A stretch of DNA of 64,000 nucleotides, taken from NCBI RefSeq assembly GCF_001184025.1, contig NZ_BBYG01000025.1, positions 75,830 to 139,829 of the forward strand, in the 5' to 3' direction. Numbering within the stretch: position 1 is the first letter of the stretch; each line of letters begins with the position of its first letter. The notes under the pieces were generated by a model. The model was given only the letters and a program-made list of their open reading frames with translations, did not search any database and was not told the DNA's origin. The stretch comes from Streptomyces maremycinicus (GTDB taxonomy: Bacteria; Actinomycetota; Actinomycetes; Streptomycetales; Streptomycetaceae). A program made the position numbers and the translations under genes. Positions 1 to 8,083 of this stretch are shown here, in pieces.

Positions 1-1
1 G

Positions 2-724
2 GGCGAGGACGTCCCCCAGTGGAAGGGCATCGACGTGGGGTCGCCCTTCGACTACCCCAAGCAGGGCATCCTCTACGTGGCCAAACACCTGTCGCGCCCC
101 GCGCGGGACGGCGACCGCGGCGACATGCTGGACGAACTGACCGAGCTGATCCAGGCGGCCGGTGGACGCACGCTCGGTCTGTTCTCCTCCATGCGGGCCG
201 CGCAGCTCGCCGCCGAGGAGCTGCGCACGCGGGTCCCCGAGTTCCCGATCCTCCTCCAGGGCGAGGAGACGCTCGGTGAGCTGATCAAGAACTTCGCGGC
301 GGACCCGAAGACCTGTCTCTTCGGTACGTTGTCGCTCTGGCAGGGTGTCGACGTCCCCGGTCCCAGCTGTCAGCTGGTCGTGATGGACAAGATCCCGTTC
401 CCGCGCCCGGACGATCCCTTGATGAGCGCCCGCCAGAAGGCGGTGGAGGAGGCGGGCGGCAATGGCTTCATGGCCGTCGCGGCCACCCATGCGGCGCTGC
501 TGATGGCACAGGGCGCGGGCCGGCTGGTGCGGGCGTCGGGGGACCGCGGTGTGGTCGCCGTACTGGACCAGCGGCTGGCGACGGCCCGGTACGGGAGCTA
601 TCTGAAGGCGTCCCTGCCCGACTTCTGGTACACCACGGACCGCAACCAGGTGCGCAGGTCGCTCGCGGCGATCGACGCGGTGGCCAAGCAGGCGGAGGCG
701 GAAGCCGGGTCGGAGACGGAGTGA
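2..724 (+). CDS. DinG/XPD-like ATP-dependent helicase, C-terminal part (5' truncated)
   Basis: The frame is open from base 2 and ends at TGA 722-724, so about 240 C-terminal residues are present and the start lies outside the window. The visible part is the second RecA-like domain of a superfamily 2 helicase: a TLSLWQGVDVPG segment (motif V) and QGAGRLVR followed by DRGVVAVLDQR (motif VI) are characteristic of DinG/XPD-type helicases. These unwind DNA or R-loops in repair; iron-sulfur ligands and Walker motifs would be upstream and cannot be judged. The gene converges on lexA and ends at a strong hairpin. Functional subclass (DinG versus a YoaA-like paralogue) cannot be decided from this fragment. 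Confidence 0.85.
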   Translation, partial: GEDVPQWKGIDVGSPFDYPKQGILYVAKHLSRPARDGDRGDMLDELTELIQAAGGRTLGLFSSMRAAQLAAEELRTRVPEFPILLQGEETLGELIKNFAADPKTCLFGTLSLWQGVDVPGPSCQLVVMDKIPFPRPDDPLMSARQKAVEEAGGNGFMAVAATHAALLMAQGAGRLVRASGDRGVVAVLDQRLATARYGSYLKASLPDFWYTTDRNQVRRSLAAIDAVAKQAEAEAGSETE

Positions 725-726
725 GG

Positions 727-758
727 GAGGGGCCGTCCCGCTCCGGGGACGGCCCCTC
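727..758. terminator. Bidirectional terminator hairpin between helicase gene and lexA
   Basis: A perfect 13-bp inverted repeat (727-739 with 746-758) with a 6-nt loop starts 3 nt after the helicase stop codon and lies between converging genes. No U-tract follows, as is usual in Streptomyces. Confidence 0.85.
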
Positions 759-858
759 ACCTGGATACATCGGGCACAGCACAGGGCCCCGGAACCGGCG
801 CAGGGATCCCGGGGCCCAGCTTCGGGAGCGGACGGAGGCGTCTCGTCCACCGCCGTAC

Positions 859-1638
859 TCAGACGCGGCGGAGTACGGCCACCACCTTGCCGAGGATGGT
901 CGCGTCGTCGCCCGGGATCGGCTCGTACGCCGCGTTGTGCGGGAGGAGCCAGACATGGCCGTCCTCGCGCTTGAAACGCTTGACGGTCGCCTCGCCCTCC
1001 AGCATGGCCGCCACGATGTCGCCGTTCTCGGCGACGGGCTGGCGGCGGACGGTGACCCAGTCGCCATCGCAGATCGCGGCCTCGATCATCGAGTCACCCA
1101 CGACCTTGAGGACGAACAGCTCGCCGTCACCCACCAGCTGCCTCGGGAGAGGGAAGACGTCCTCGACCGATTCCTCGGCGAGGATCGGACCACCGGCGGC
1201 GATGCGGCCGACCAGCGGGACGTACGACGCGGCGGGCTTGCCGGCGGTGTCCGTGGGCTGTACGGAGCTCGCCTGGTCGGACCCTCGGACCTCGTAGGCG
1301 CGCGGCCGGTGCGGGTCGCGGCGCAGGAAGCCCTTCCGCTCCAGTGCCATCAGCTGGTGGGCGACCGAGGACGTGCTGGACAGCCCGACCGCCTGACCGA
1401 TCTCCCGCATGGACGGCGGGTATCCGCGCCGTTGTACGGAGTCCCTGATGACCTCGATCACTCGGCGCTGCCGGTCGGTGAGTCCCGAGCTGTCCGCGCG
1501 GATGCCTGGGGGTCGCCCCGGCAGCGAGCGCTTGTGTGCCTCGGGATTCATGGCTTCGTTCATCGCATGCACCGGCTCGAGTCGGCCCTGGGAGCGGTCC
1601 TGGGCAGTGATGGTGGCACTGTCTGCGGTGGTGGTCAC
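859..1638 (-). CDS. lexA: LexA SOS repressor
   Basis: 259 residues from the GTG at 1638. This start was chosen because the sequence from MTTTADS onward is family-like, while the 23 codons upstream overlap the promoter and SOS box. LexA represses SOS genes and cleaves itself when stimulated by RecA on single-stranded DNA. Visible parts are the winged-helix DNA-binding domain (about 52-117, recognition helix around SSTSSVAHQL), the Ala148-Gly149 cleavage site in RIAAGGP, catalytic Ser183 in VGDSM and Lys220 in ATVKRF. The N-terminal extension of about 50 residues before the HTH is typical of actinobacterial LexA. The gene is monocistronic, converges on the helicase gene and is divergent from nrdR. 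Autoregulation is indicated by the SOS box at 1698-1713. Confidence 0.97.
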   Translation of the reverse strand: MTTTADSATITAQDRSQGRLEPVHAMNEAMNPEAHKRSLPGRPPGIRADSSGLTDRQRRVIEVIRDSVQRRGYPPSMREIGQAVGLSSTSSVAHQLMALERKGFLRRDPHRPRAYEVRGSDQASSVQPTDTAGKPAASYVPLVGRIAAGGPILAEESVEDVFPLPRQLVGDGELFVLKVVGDSMIEAAICDGDWVTVRRQPVAENGDIVAAMLEGEATVKRFKREDGHVWLLPHNAAYEPIPGDDATILGKVVAVLRRV

Positions 1639-1671
1639 GTCGGCCCCTCTCGATTGTCTCCCTGCTGGACA

Positions 1672-1713
1672 ACGGTAGTTGCTTTCGAAAGGTTGCGCCA
1701 AACACACGTTCGA
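1672..1713 (-). promoter_or_regulatory. lexA promoter with overlapping SOS box
   Basis: Read on the minus strand, 1713-1698 gives TCGAACGTGTGTTTGG, one mismatch pair away from the actinobacterial/Bacillus-type LexA box (CGAAC-N4-GTTYG). It overlaps a plausible -35 (TTGGCG, 1696-1701), which is followed after 18 bp by a -10 (TACCGT, 1672-1677). The start codon is 34 bp further on. The overlap of operator and -35 explains LexA autorepression. Confidence 0.85.
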
Positions 1714-2066
1714 GTGAAAAAGCGTGGATAGCCTGACTTGATCATGTGTCTGGGTGTATGGCTAACGTGCTGCCCGGCAGACAAAAGGGCTCATTGTTGT
1801 ACTCTTCTCCGCCGGGACGGATGGCCTGGTGAGGCGTGCCCTCAGTCTGCCATCCGCCGCCCCGCGGACCGGGAATCGGCCCCTCTCTGCGCGAGAGTCC
1901 CACCACTCCTCCCTGCGGCGCCCACGGTATCGCCGTATCCGGCGTGCCGGTACAGGTGTACGCGCGCGTGCACGGGTGGTTTTCGGATGCTGCGTGTGAC
2001 GGCGGGATCGCGAGGGGTGAAGCTGTCGGACGCGACACGCGATGCAGCCTGGGTTTTTGGGCCGAG
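1714..2066. other. Non-coding stretch between lexA and nrdR
   Basis: No convincing gene was found. The stretch contains short GC-rich inverted segments (for example around 1855-1900) but no hairpin or motif I can name. It serves as the divergent regulatory region for lexA and nrdRJ; the NrdR boxes follow directly. Confidence 0.5.
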
Positions 2067-2113
2067 CCCCCATATGTAGTGGTTGGATTGCACCAGCGGC
2101 CCAGAAGTTGTGG
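2067..2113 (+). promoter_or_regulatory. Pair of NrdR boxes upstream of nrdRJ
   Basis: Two related 16-bp elements at 2067-2082 (core CCATATGTAG then TGG) and 2098-2113 (core CCAGAAGTTG then TGG) fit the NrdR-box consensus (acaCwAtATaTwGtgt). Their centres are 31 bp apart, the spacing known for tandem NrdR boxes (about three helical turns). They lie 109 bp upstream of the nrdR start. NrdR with bound dATP/ATP would repress the nrdRJ operon here. Confidence 0.85.
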
Positions 2114-2221
2114 TCCCCGGTGTCTTCGGACGCTCATGGATCCCCTATGCTGGGGGCTGCTTCGAGGGACCCGTGAGGTCCGGCGAGGCCATTGAGTCTG
2201 CTGTGAGGAGGGTTGGAGTTC

Positions 2222-2791
2222 ATGCACTGCCCCTTCTGTAGGCACCCCGACAGCCGTGTCGTCGACAGCCGTACGACGGATGACGGCACGTCGATCCGTA
2301 GGCGCCGCCAATGCCCTGACTGCTCCCGTCGTTTCACGACCGTGGAGACGTGCTCGCTCATGGTGGTGAAGCGGTCCGGAGTCACCGAGCCCTTCAGTCG
2401 CATCAAGGTCATCAACGGCGTGCGCAAGGCGTGTCAGGGGCGGCCTGTCACCGAAGACGCTCTGGCTCAGCTCGGCCAGCGGGTCGAGGAGGCGGTACGG
2501 GCCACCGGAAGTGCCGAGTTGACCACCCATGACGTCGGGCTGGCCATACTCGGTCCGCTTCAGGAACTCGACCTCGTCGCGTATCTGCGATTCGCCTCCG
2601 TCTACCGGGCGTTCGACTCGCTCGAGGACTTCGAGGCCGCCATCGTGGAACTCAGGAACCAGACGGCACGCCCTGCCGCGGACGACGACGACCGCGAGGG
2701 CGATGCGGGAGCTGTTGTGGGGAGCCGGGGAGACGAAGGCGGGCCCGGAGGGACCGTGCAGGTCCCCGAGCCCGCTCACGCCGCCGACTGA
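2222..2791 (+). CDS. nrdR: Transcriptional repressor NrdR
   Basis: 189 residues from ATG 2222, preceded by a strong ribosome-binding site (GAGGAGGG, 2205-2212); a TTG three codons upstream overlaps the spacer and is less likely. NrdR represses ribonucleotide reductase genes and senses nucleotide pools. The N-terminal zinc ribbon has Cys3, Cys6, Cys31 and Cys34, and the ATP-cone spans roughly residues 45-140. The C-terminal about 40 residues are acidic and Gly-rich, longer than in many bacterial NrdR proteins (about 150 residues). It is the first gene of the nrdR-nrdJ unit and very probably autorepresses through the NrdR boxes upstream. Confidence 0.97.
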   Translation: MHCPFCRHPDSRVVDSRTTDDGTSIRRRRQCPDCSRRFTTVETCSLMVVKRSGVTEPFSRIKVINGVRKACQGRPVTEDALAQLGQRVEEAVRATGSAELTTHDVGLAILGPLQELDLVAYLRFASVYRAFDSLEDFEAAIVELRNQTARPAADDDDREGDAGAVVGSRGDEGGPGGTVQVPEPAHAAD

Positions 2792-2827
2792 CCGAAGGGC
2801 CGGAACCGGGGTTTCGAGTCCGGGGAC

Positions 2828-2887
2828 GGTCCGGCGGCGGCGGACCAAGACCTGCTGTGGGCGAATGCGCGTGGGTGCCCACAGCAC
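2828..2887 (+). promoter_or_regulatory. Two hairpins in the nrdR-nrdJ intercistronic region
   Basis: The 165-bp gap holds a 6-bp stem (2828-2833 with 2841-2846) and a perfect 10-bp stem (TGCTGTGGGC at 2853-2862 pairing with 2877-2886, 14-nt loop). The second ends 70 nt before the nrdJ start. It could be an attenuator, an mRNA-processing or stability element, or a partial terminator. No B12-box was recognised, so I do not call a riboswitch. Confidence 0.55.
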
Positions 2888-2956
2888 AAGACAGAACACC
2901 GTGTCACGGGAACAACGTGGCATTTTAGGGCGTTTTCGCCCGTAGAGGGAGGCGGC

Positions 2957-5857
2957 ATGACAGAGACGGCGAGCGGTCCGGCGCGAGGTTCCCGTGCCAA
3001 GGGCACCAAGACCACCAAGGGCCTGCGTATCGAGCGCATCCACACGACCCCCGGCGTGCACCCCTACGACGAGGTGGCCTGGGAGCGTCGTGACGTCGTC
3101 ATGACCAACTGGCGCGACGGCTCGGTCAATTTCGAGCAGCGTGGCGTCGAGTTCCCCGACTTCTGGTCGGTGAACGCGGTCAACATCGTCACCAGCAAGT
3201 ACTTCCGCGGTGCCGTCGGCACCCCTCAGCGCGAGACCGGCCTCAGGCAGCTGATCGACCGCATCGTGAAGACGTACCGGAAGGCCGGTGAGGACCACAG
3301 GTACTTCGCCTCGCCCGCCGACGCCGAGATCTTCGAGCACGAGCTGGCGTACGCCCTCCTGCACCAGATCTTCAGCTTCAACAGCCCCGTCTGGTTCAAC
3401 GTCGGTACCCCGCAGCCCCAGCAGGTCTCCGCCTGCTTCATCCTGGCCGTCGACGACTCCATGGAGTCGATCCTCGACTGGTACAAGGAAGAGGGCATGA
3501 TCTTCAAGGGCGGCTCCGGCGCCGGCCTGAACCTCTCCCGCATCCGCTCCTCGAAGGAGCTCCTGTCCTCCGGTGGCAACGCCTCCGGCCCGGTCTCCTT
3601 CATGCGTGGTGCCGACGCCTCCGCCGGCACCATCAAGTCCGGTGGCGCCACCCGTCGAGCGGCCAAGATGGTCGTCCTCGACGTGGACCACCCGGACGTC
3701 GAGGACTTCATCGCCACCAAGGTGAAGGAAGAGGAGAAGATCCGCGCCCTGCGCGACGCGGGCTTCGACATGGACCTGGGCGGCGACGACATCACGTCCG
3801 TCCAGTACCAGAACGCCAACAACAGCGTCCGCGTGAACGACGAGTTCATGACGGCCGTCGAGAACGGCACCGAGTTCGGCCTCCGCGCCCGTATGACCGG
3901 CGAGATCATCGAGAAGGTCGACGCCAAGGCGCTGTTCCGCAAGCTCGCCGAGGCCGCGTGGGCCTGTGCCGACCCGGGCATCCAGTACGACGGTGTGATC
4001 AACAACTGGCACACCTGCCCCGAGTCCGGCCGCATCACCGCGTCGAACCCGTGCAGCGAGTACATGCACCTGGACAACACGTCCTGCAACCTCGCCTCGC
4101 TGAACCTGATGAAGTTCCTCAAGGACGACAGCAAGGGCAACCAGTCCTTCGAGGCCGACCGCTTCCAGAAGGTCGTCGAGCTCGTCATCACCGCGATGGA
4201 CATCTCCATCTGCTTCGCGGACTTCCCGACCCAGAAGATCGGCGAGAACACGCGCGCGTTCCGCCAGCTCGGCATCGGCTACGCCAACCTCGGCGCCCTG
4301 CTGATGGCCACCGGCCACGCCTACGACTCCGACGGCGGCCGCGCGCTGGCCGGCGCCATCACCTCCCTGATGACGGGCACGGCCTACCGCCGCTCCGCCG
4401 AACTGGCCTCGGTCGTCGGCACGTACGACGGCTACGCCCGCAACGCCGACGCCCACAACCGCGTCATGAAGCAGCACTCCGACGCCAACGGCGCGGCCGT
4501 CCGCATGGACGACCTGGACTCCCCGGTCTGGGCCGCCGCCACGGAGGCCTGGCAGGACGTCCTGCGGCTCGGTGAGAAGAACGGTTTCCGTAACTCCCAG
4601 GCGTCCGTGCTCGCCCCGACCGGCACCATCGGTCTGGCGATGTCCTGCGACACCACCGGCGTCGAGCCCGACCTCGCCCTGGTCAAGTTCAAGAAGCTCG
4701 TCGGCGGCGGCTCGATGCAGATCGTCAACGGCACCGTGCCGCAGGCCCTGCGCCGCCTGGGGTACCAGGAGGAGCAGATCGAGGCGATCGTCGCCCACAT
4801 CGCCGACAACGGCAACGTGATCGACGCCCCCGGTCTCAAGCCTGAGCACTACGAGGTGTTCGACTGCGCCATGGGCGAGCGCGCCATCTCCCCGATGGGC
4901 CACGTCCGCATGATGGCCGCGATCCAGCCCTGGATCTCCGGCGCCATCTCCAAGACGGTCAACATGCCGGAGACGGCGACCGTCGAGGAGGTCGAGGAGA
5001 TCTACTTCGAGGCATGGAAGCTCGGCGTCAAGGCTCTCGCGATCTACCGCGACAACTGCAAGGTCGGCCAGCCCCTCTCCGCGAAGACCAAGGAGAAGGA
5101 AAAGACCGAGATCACCGAGAAGGCCGAGGACACGATCCGCACCGCGGTCGAGAAGGTCATCGAGTACCGCCCGGTCCGCAAGCGTCTGCCCAAGGGCCGT
5201 CCCGGCATCACGACCTCCTTCACGGTCGGTGGCGCCGAGGGCTACATGACCGCCAACTCCTACCCGGACGACGGTCTCGGCGAGGTCTTCCTGAAGATGT
5301 CCAAGCAGGGCTCGACCCTCGCCGGCATGATGGACGCCTTCTCCATCGCGGTCTCCGTCGGTCTCCAGTACGGCGTGCCGCTGGAGACGTACGTCTCGAA
5401 GTTCACCAACATGCGCTTCGAGCCGGCCGGCATGACGGACGACCCGGACGTGCGGATGGCGCAGTCGATCGTCGACTACATCTTCCGCCGCCTGGCGCTC
5501 GACTTCCTGCCCTTCGAGACGCGTTCCGCGCTCGGCATCCACTCCGCCGAGGAGCGCCAGCGCCACCTGGAGACCGGCTCGTACGAGCCGACCTTCGAGG
5601 AGGAGAACGTGGACGTCGAGGGACTCGCGCAGTCCGCTCCGCGTCCGACGGACCTGAAGGCCGTCGCCACTCCCAAGGCCGACGTCGAAGCCGTCGAGCC
5701 CGCTCCGAAGCAGGCCCACACCAGTGCCGAACTGGTGGAGATGCAGCTGGGCATCCAGGCCGACGCCCCGCTGTGCTTCTCCTGCGGTACGAAGATGCAG
5801 CGGGCCGGTTCCTGCTACATCTGCGAGGGCTGCGGCTCGACCAGCGGTTGCAGCTGA
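2957..5857 (+). CDS. nrdJ: Class II (adenosylcobalamin-dependent) ribonucleoside-diphosphate reductase NrdJ
   Basis: 966 residues, ATG at 2957 with GGGAGG upstream. It reduces ribonucleotides to deoxyribonucleotides using a radical generated from coenzyme B12, so it works with or without oxygen. Landmarks: Cys160 and Cys377 (redox pair), the NPCSE loop at 364-368 with thiyl-radical Cys366 and catalytic Glu368 and Asn364, and the PTGTIG phosphate-binding loop near residue 555. The C-terminal cysteine-rich tail (last about 28 residues, CxxC ... CxxC) is the usual shuttle that accepts electrons from thioredoxin. A Lys/Glu-rich linker occurs near 708-730. Its co-location with nrdR indicates NrdR control. 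Many Streptomyces also carry a class I enzyme elsewhere. Confidence 0.97.
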   Translation: MTETASGPARGSRAKGTKTTKGLRIERIHTTPGVHPYDEVAWERRDVVMTNWRDGSVNFEQRGVEFPDFWSVNAVNIVTSKYFRGAVGTPQRETGLRQLIDRIVKTYRKAGEDHRYFASPADAEIFEHELAYALLHQIFSFNSPVWFNVGTPQPQQVSACFILAVDDSMESILDWYKEEGMIFKGGSGAGLNLSRIRSSKELLSSGGNASGPVSFMRGADASAGTIKSGGATRRAAKMVVLDVDHPDVEDFIATKVKEEEKIRALRDAGFDMDLGGDDITSVQYQNANNSVRVNDEFMTAVENGTEFGLRARMTGEIIEKVDAKALFRKLAEAAWACADPGIQYDGVINNWHTCPESGRITASNPCSEYMHLDNTSCNLASLNLMKFLKDDSKGNQSFEADRFQKVVELVITAMDISICFADFPTQKIGENTRAFRQLGIGYANLGALLMATGHAYDSDGGRALAGAITSLMTGTAYRRSAELASVVGTYDGYARNADAHNRVMKQHSDANGAAVRMDDLDSPVWAAATEAWQDVLRLGEKNGFRNSQASVLAPTGTIGLAMSCDTTGVEPDLALVKFKKLVGGGSMQIVNGTVPQALRRLGYQEEQIEAIVAHIADNGNVIDAPGLKPEHYEVFDCAMGERAISPMGHVRMMAAIQPWISGAISKTVNMPETATVEEVEEIYFEAWKLGVKALAIYRDNCKVGQPLSAKTKEKEKTEITEKAEDTIRTAVEKVIEYRPVRKRLPKGRPGITTSFTVGGAEGYMTANSYPDDGLGEVFLKMSKQGSTLAGMMDAFSIAVSVGLQYGVPLETYVSKFTNMRFEPAGMTDDPDVRMAQSIVDYIFRRLALDFLPFETRSALGIHSAEERQRHLETGSYEPTFEEENVDVEGLAQSAPRPTDLKAVATPKADVEAVEPAPKQAHTSAELVEMQLGIQADAPLCFSCGTKMQRAGSCYICEGCGSTSGCS

Positions 5858-5893
5858 TCCCCGCCGTGCCGGTCAGGTCGCGATGATCTGACA

Positions 5894-5930
5894 GAGGGCG
5901 GTGGAGCCGGTACTCGGCTCCACCGCCCTC
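5894..5930. terminator. Bidirectional terminator after nrdJ
   Basis: Perfect 15-bp stem (5894-5908 with 5916-5930), 7-nt loop, between the convergent nrdJ and TerD-like genes. Confidence 0.9.
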
Positions 5931-5985
5931 GGTGCTTTCCGCGTCTTCCACCGTCCACGGGGGCTCGGCGGCGTCTTTCGCGCCC

Positions 5986-6519
5986 TCAGGCGTGACGTAC
6001 CTGGCCCATGGTGCGCGTGAACGTCGCCGGGTCGTCCTCGAAGCCCTGGACGCCGGGGTGGAACGACCATCCGTCGGTCGACTCGCGCAGGAACTCCCCG
6101 ACCGTCGCCGCGGTCGCGCCGAGGACACCGGCGAAGTCGCCCTCGTCCAGGACGGTGTAGCCCTCCCGTATCCGGAAGGCGGGGTTGAGCACACCGACGA
6201 AGGTCCGGTGCTCCGGGTTCTGCTGTATGACGACGCCGACGACCACGCGCGCGTACCGCGCGTCCAGGCGGTCGAGCTCCAGCGTCATCACCTCGTCCCA
6301 ACCGAAGCCCTTGCCGTCCTTGCTGTCACGGTTGAGATAGATCGTTCCGTCGGGGGAGCGACTGTCGAAGTGCACCACATAGGCAGGGACACCATGCGGA
6401 TCGCTCTCCAGATAGGTCGCGGCCACGATGTCCAGGTCGGTGGCCGGCTGCCCCGTCGGACTCGGGTCCCACTTCAGAGCCATCTCGACCTTGCGGATTC
6501 CCTTGTTCAGGCCGCTCAC
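5986..6519 (-). CDS. TerD-family stress protein
   Basis: 177 residues from GTG 6519, which has a GGAGGGG ribosome-binding site 8 nt upstream; the ATG 11 codons later has none. The sequence fits the TerD/calcium-binding stress family: an N-terminal LDIVAATYL strand, a central FDSRSPDGTIYLNRDSKDGKGFGWDE region with clustered acidic residues (likely Ca2+ sites), RVVVGVVI, and a C-terminal EGDFAGV segment. Streptomyces genomes carry many TerD paralogues tied to tellurite tolerance, calcium and development; the role of this one is not known. It stands alone, with no ter cluster next to it. Confidence 0.85.
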   Translation of the reverse strand: MSGLNKGIRKVEMALKWDPSPTGQPATDLDIVAATYLESDPHGVPAYVVHFDSRSPDGTIYLNRDSKDGKGFGWDEVMTLELDRLDARYARVVVGVVIQQNPEHRTFVGVLNPAFRIREGYTVLDEGDFAGVLGATAATVGEFLRESTDGWSFHPGVQGFEDDPATFTRTMGQVRHA

Positions 6520-6675
6520 CGGAATTCCCCTCCCCGTTTCCCCGTTTGACGTCGCCCCGAACACGCCGACTCTCAGGGCCGGTTGTCCATCCTGCCACGC
6601 GCGCGTGCGCCGTCGCAGCGTCGGTCTGTGAACGAGGGTGACCAACGCCACGCCCAGTGGCCGTACCATGGCGCG

Positions 6676-7281
6676 GTGCTGGTCAAGTGGATTCGCTGCA
6701 CCGTGGTGGACCGCCGCGGTTTCGAACGGGGACAGCGAAAGTGGGCGGGGCTTCTGGGGGAGCCGGGGTTCCGGGGGCAGGGCGGGGGCTGGAGCAGGGG
6801 GCGGCCCTCGGTCGCGCATGTCTTCGCGTTCTGGGAGAGCCGTGCCTTCTACGACTCCTTCATGGCGCGCTCCCATGACCGGCTGGCGTCGGCTCAGTCG
6901 GGCACGTTCAAGGACGCCCAGGTGCGGCTGTTCGACTACCGCTTCGACGTGAAGACGGGCTTCGAGCCCCGCTTCACCGACGCCGACCTGCTGCGGGTGG
7001 CCCTGTGCCGGGTGCACGAGGAGCGGGCCGAGCACTTCACCCTCATGCAGGAGAAGGTGTGGAACCCCGCCATGGCGGGCTCGCCCGGCATGATCCGGGG
7101 GATGTTCGCCGAGGCGCCGGGGCACGAGTTCATGGTGCTCTCGATGTGGCGCTCGCAGGCCGAACACGGAAAGTACCGGACCGAGCGCGTGGAGCGGCTC
7201 GCACTGCGCGCCCAGACGGAGGCGGACATATCCGCCCTCACCGGTGACATCGTCGAGCTCGAGTCGACCTGGACGGTTTGA
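6676..7281 (+). CDS. DUF4937-type (YdbC-like) protein
   Basis: 201 residues from GTG 6676 (LVKWIRCTV...). I chose this start because family resemblance begins there. A TACCAT hexamer ends 6 nt upstream, suggesting a leaderless transcript, and there is no ribosome-binding site. The sequence appears to hold two copies of a ferredoxin-like fold: N-terminal half with KWAGLLGEPGFRGQGGGW and HVFAFWESRAFYDSFM, C-terminal half with EKVWNPAMAGSPGMIRGMF and EFMVLSMWRSQAEHGKY. This resembles dimeric alpha-beta-barrel (antibiotic monooxygenase-like) proteins. No catalytic role can be assigned. The gene is divergent from the TerD-like gene with about 155 bp between starts. Confidence 0.75.
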   Translation: MLVKWIRCTVVDRRGFERGQRKWAGLLGEPGFRGQGGGWSRGRPSVAHVFAFWESRAFYDSFMARSHDRLASAQSGTFKDAQVRLFDYRFDVKTGFEPRFTDADLLRVALCRVHEERAEHFTLMQEKVWNPAMAGSPGMIRGMFAEAPGHEFMVLSMWRSQAEHGKYRTERVERLALRAQTEADISALTGDIVELESTWTV

Positions 7282-7411
7282 AAACCGGACTCGCGAGGGA
7301 AGCCGTCGAACGGCTTCTGTATGCGCTTTCTGGTGCGGGATTTGTGTGACCTACGCTGTATGCAGGCCGTACGAGTGCTCTATCGGCCGTCAGCCGATCT
7401 AGGGTTTTGGC

Positions 7412-8071
7412 ATGGCACGACCACGGCGCATCGTCCTTGTCCGGCACGGGGAGTCAACGGGCAATGTTGATGACACCGTCTACGAGCGTGAACCCGACCA
7501 TGCACTGGCCCTGACCGAGCGAGGGTGGCAGCAGGCCGAGGAGACGGGAAAGACCCTGCGGGAGGTGTTCGGCCGCGAGCGGGTCAGCGTGTACGTCTCC
7601 CCCTACCGTCGTACGCACGAGACGCTCCGGGCCTTCCACCTGGACGCCGACTGCATACGGGTCCGCGAGGAGCCCCGGCTGCGCGAGCAGGACTGGGGAA
7701 ACTGGCAGGACCGCGACGACGTGCGGTTGCAGAAGGCCTATCGGGACGCCTACGGGCACTTCTTCTATCGGTTCGCCCAGGGCGAGAGCGGAGCCGACGT
7801 CTACGACCGCGTCGGCGGCTTCCTGGAGAGCCTCTTCCGCAGCTTCGAGGCCCCCGACCACCCGCCGAACGTGCTCATCGTGACCCATGGCCTCGCGATG
7901 CGGCTGTTCTGCATGCGCTGGTTCCACTGGACGGTCGCGGAATTCGAGTCCCTCGCGAATCCGGGGAACGCCGAGATGAGGATGCTCGTTCTCGGGGACG
8001 ACGACCGGTACACACTCGACCGGCCTTTCAACCGCTGGCGAGATCCGGAACCGTACGGGATCACCGGATAG
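7412..8071 (+). CDS. Histidine phosphatase family (phosphoglycerate mutase-like) protein
   Basis: 219 residues from ATG 7412. The RHG motif places the phosphorylated histidine at residue 12. YVSPYRRTHETL supplies the second active-site arginine, ETGKTLREVF follows the N-terminal region, and VTHGLAMRLF the C-terminal catalytic histidine. This is the broad-specificity phosphatase branch rather than a glycolytic mutase; the substrate is unknown. TAGGGT at 7400-7405 ends 6 nt before the ATG and no ribosome-binding site is visible, so the mRNA may be leaderless. The next gene starts 12 nt after the stop, indicating an operon with the ADP-ribosylglycohydrolase-like gene. Confidence 0.93.
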   Translation: MARPRRIVLVRHGESTGNVDDTVYEREPDHALALTERGWQQAEETGKTLREVFGRERVSVYVSPYRRTHETLRAFHLDADCIRVREEPRLREQDWGNWQDRDDVRLQKAYRDAYGHFFYRFAQGESGADVYDRVGGFLESLFRSFEAPDHPPNVLIVTHGLAMRLFCMRWFHWTVAEFESLANPGNAEMRMLVLGDDDRYTLDRPFNRWRDPEPYGITG

Positions 8072-8083
8072 AGTGGCAGAGCG

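Noticed and set aside
2792..2956. Cobalamin riboswitch before nrdJ
   Set aside because: The hairpins are present, but the conserved B12-box and junction sequences are not; the gap is also too short for the whole element.
1742..5719. Very long open frame (about 1325 codons) on the minus strand opposite nrdR-nrdJ
   Set aside because: It is antisense to two unmistakable genes, shows no family motif and arises from the codon bias of GC-rich DNA.
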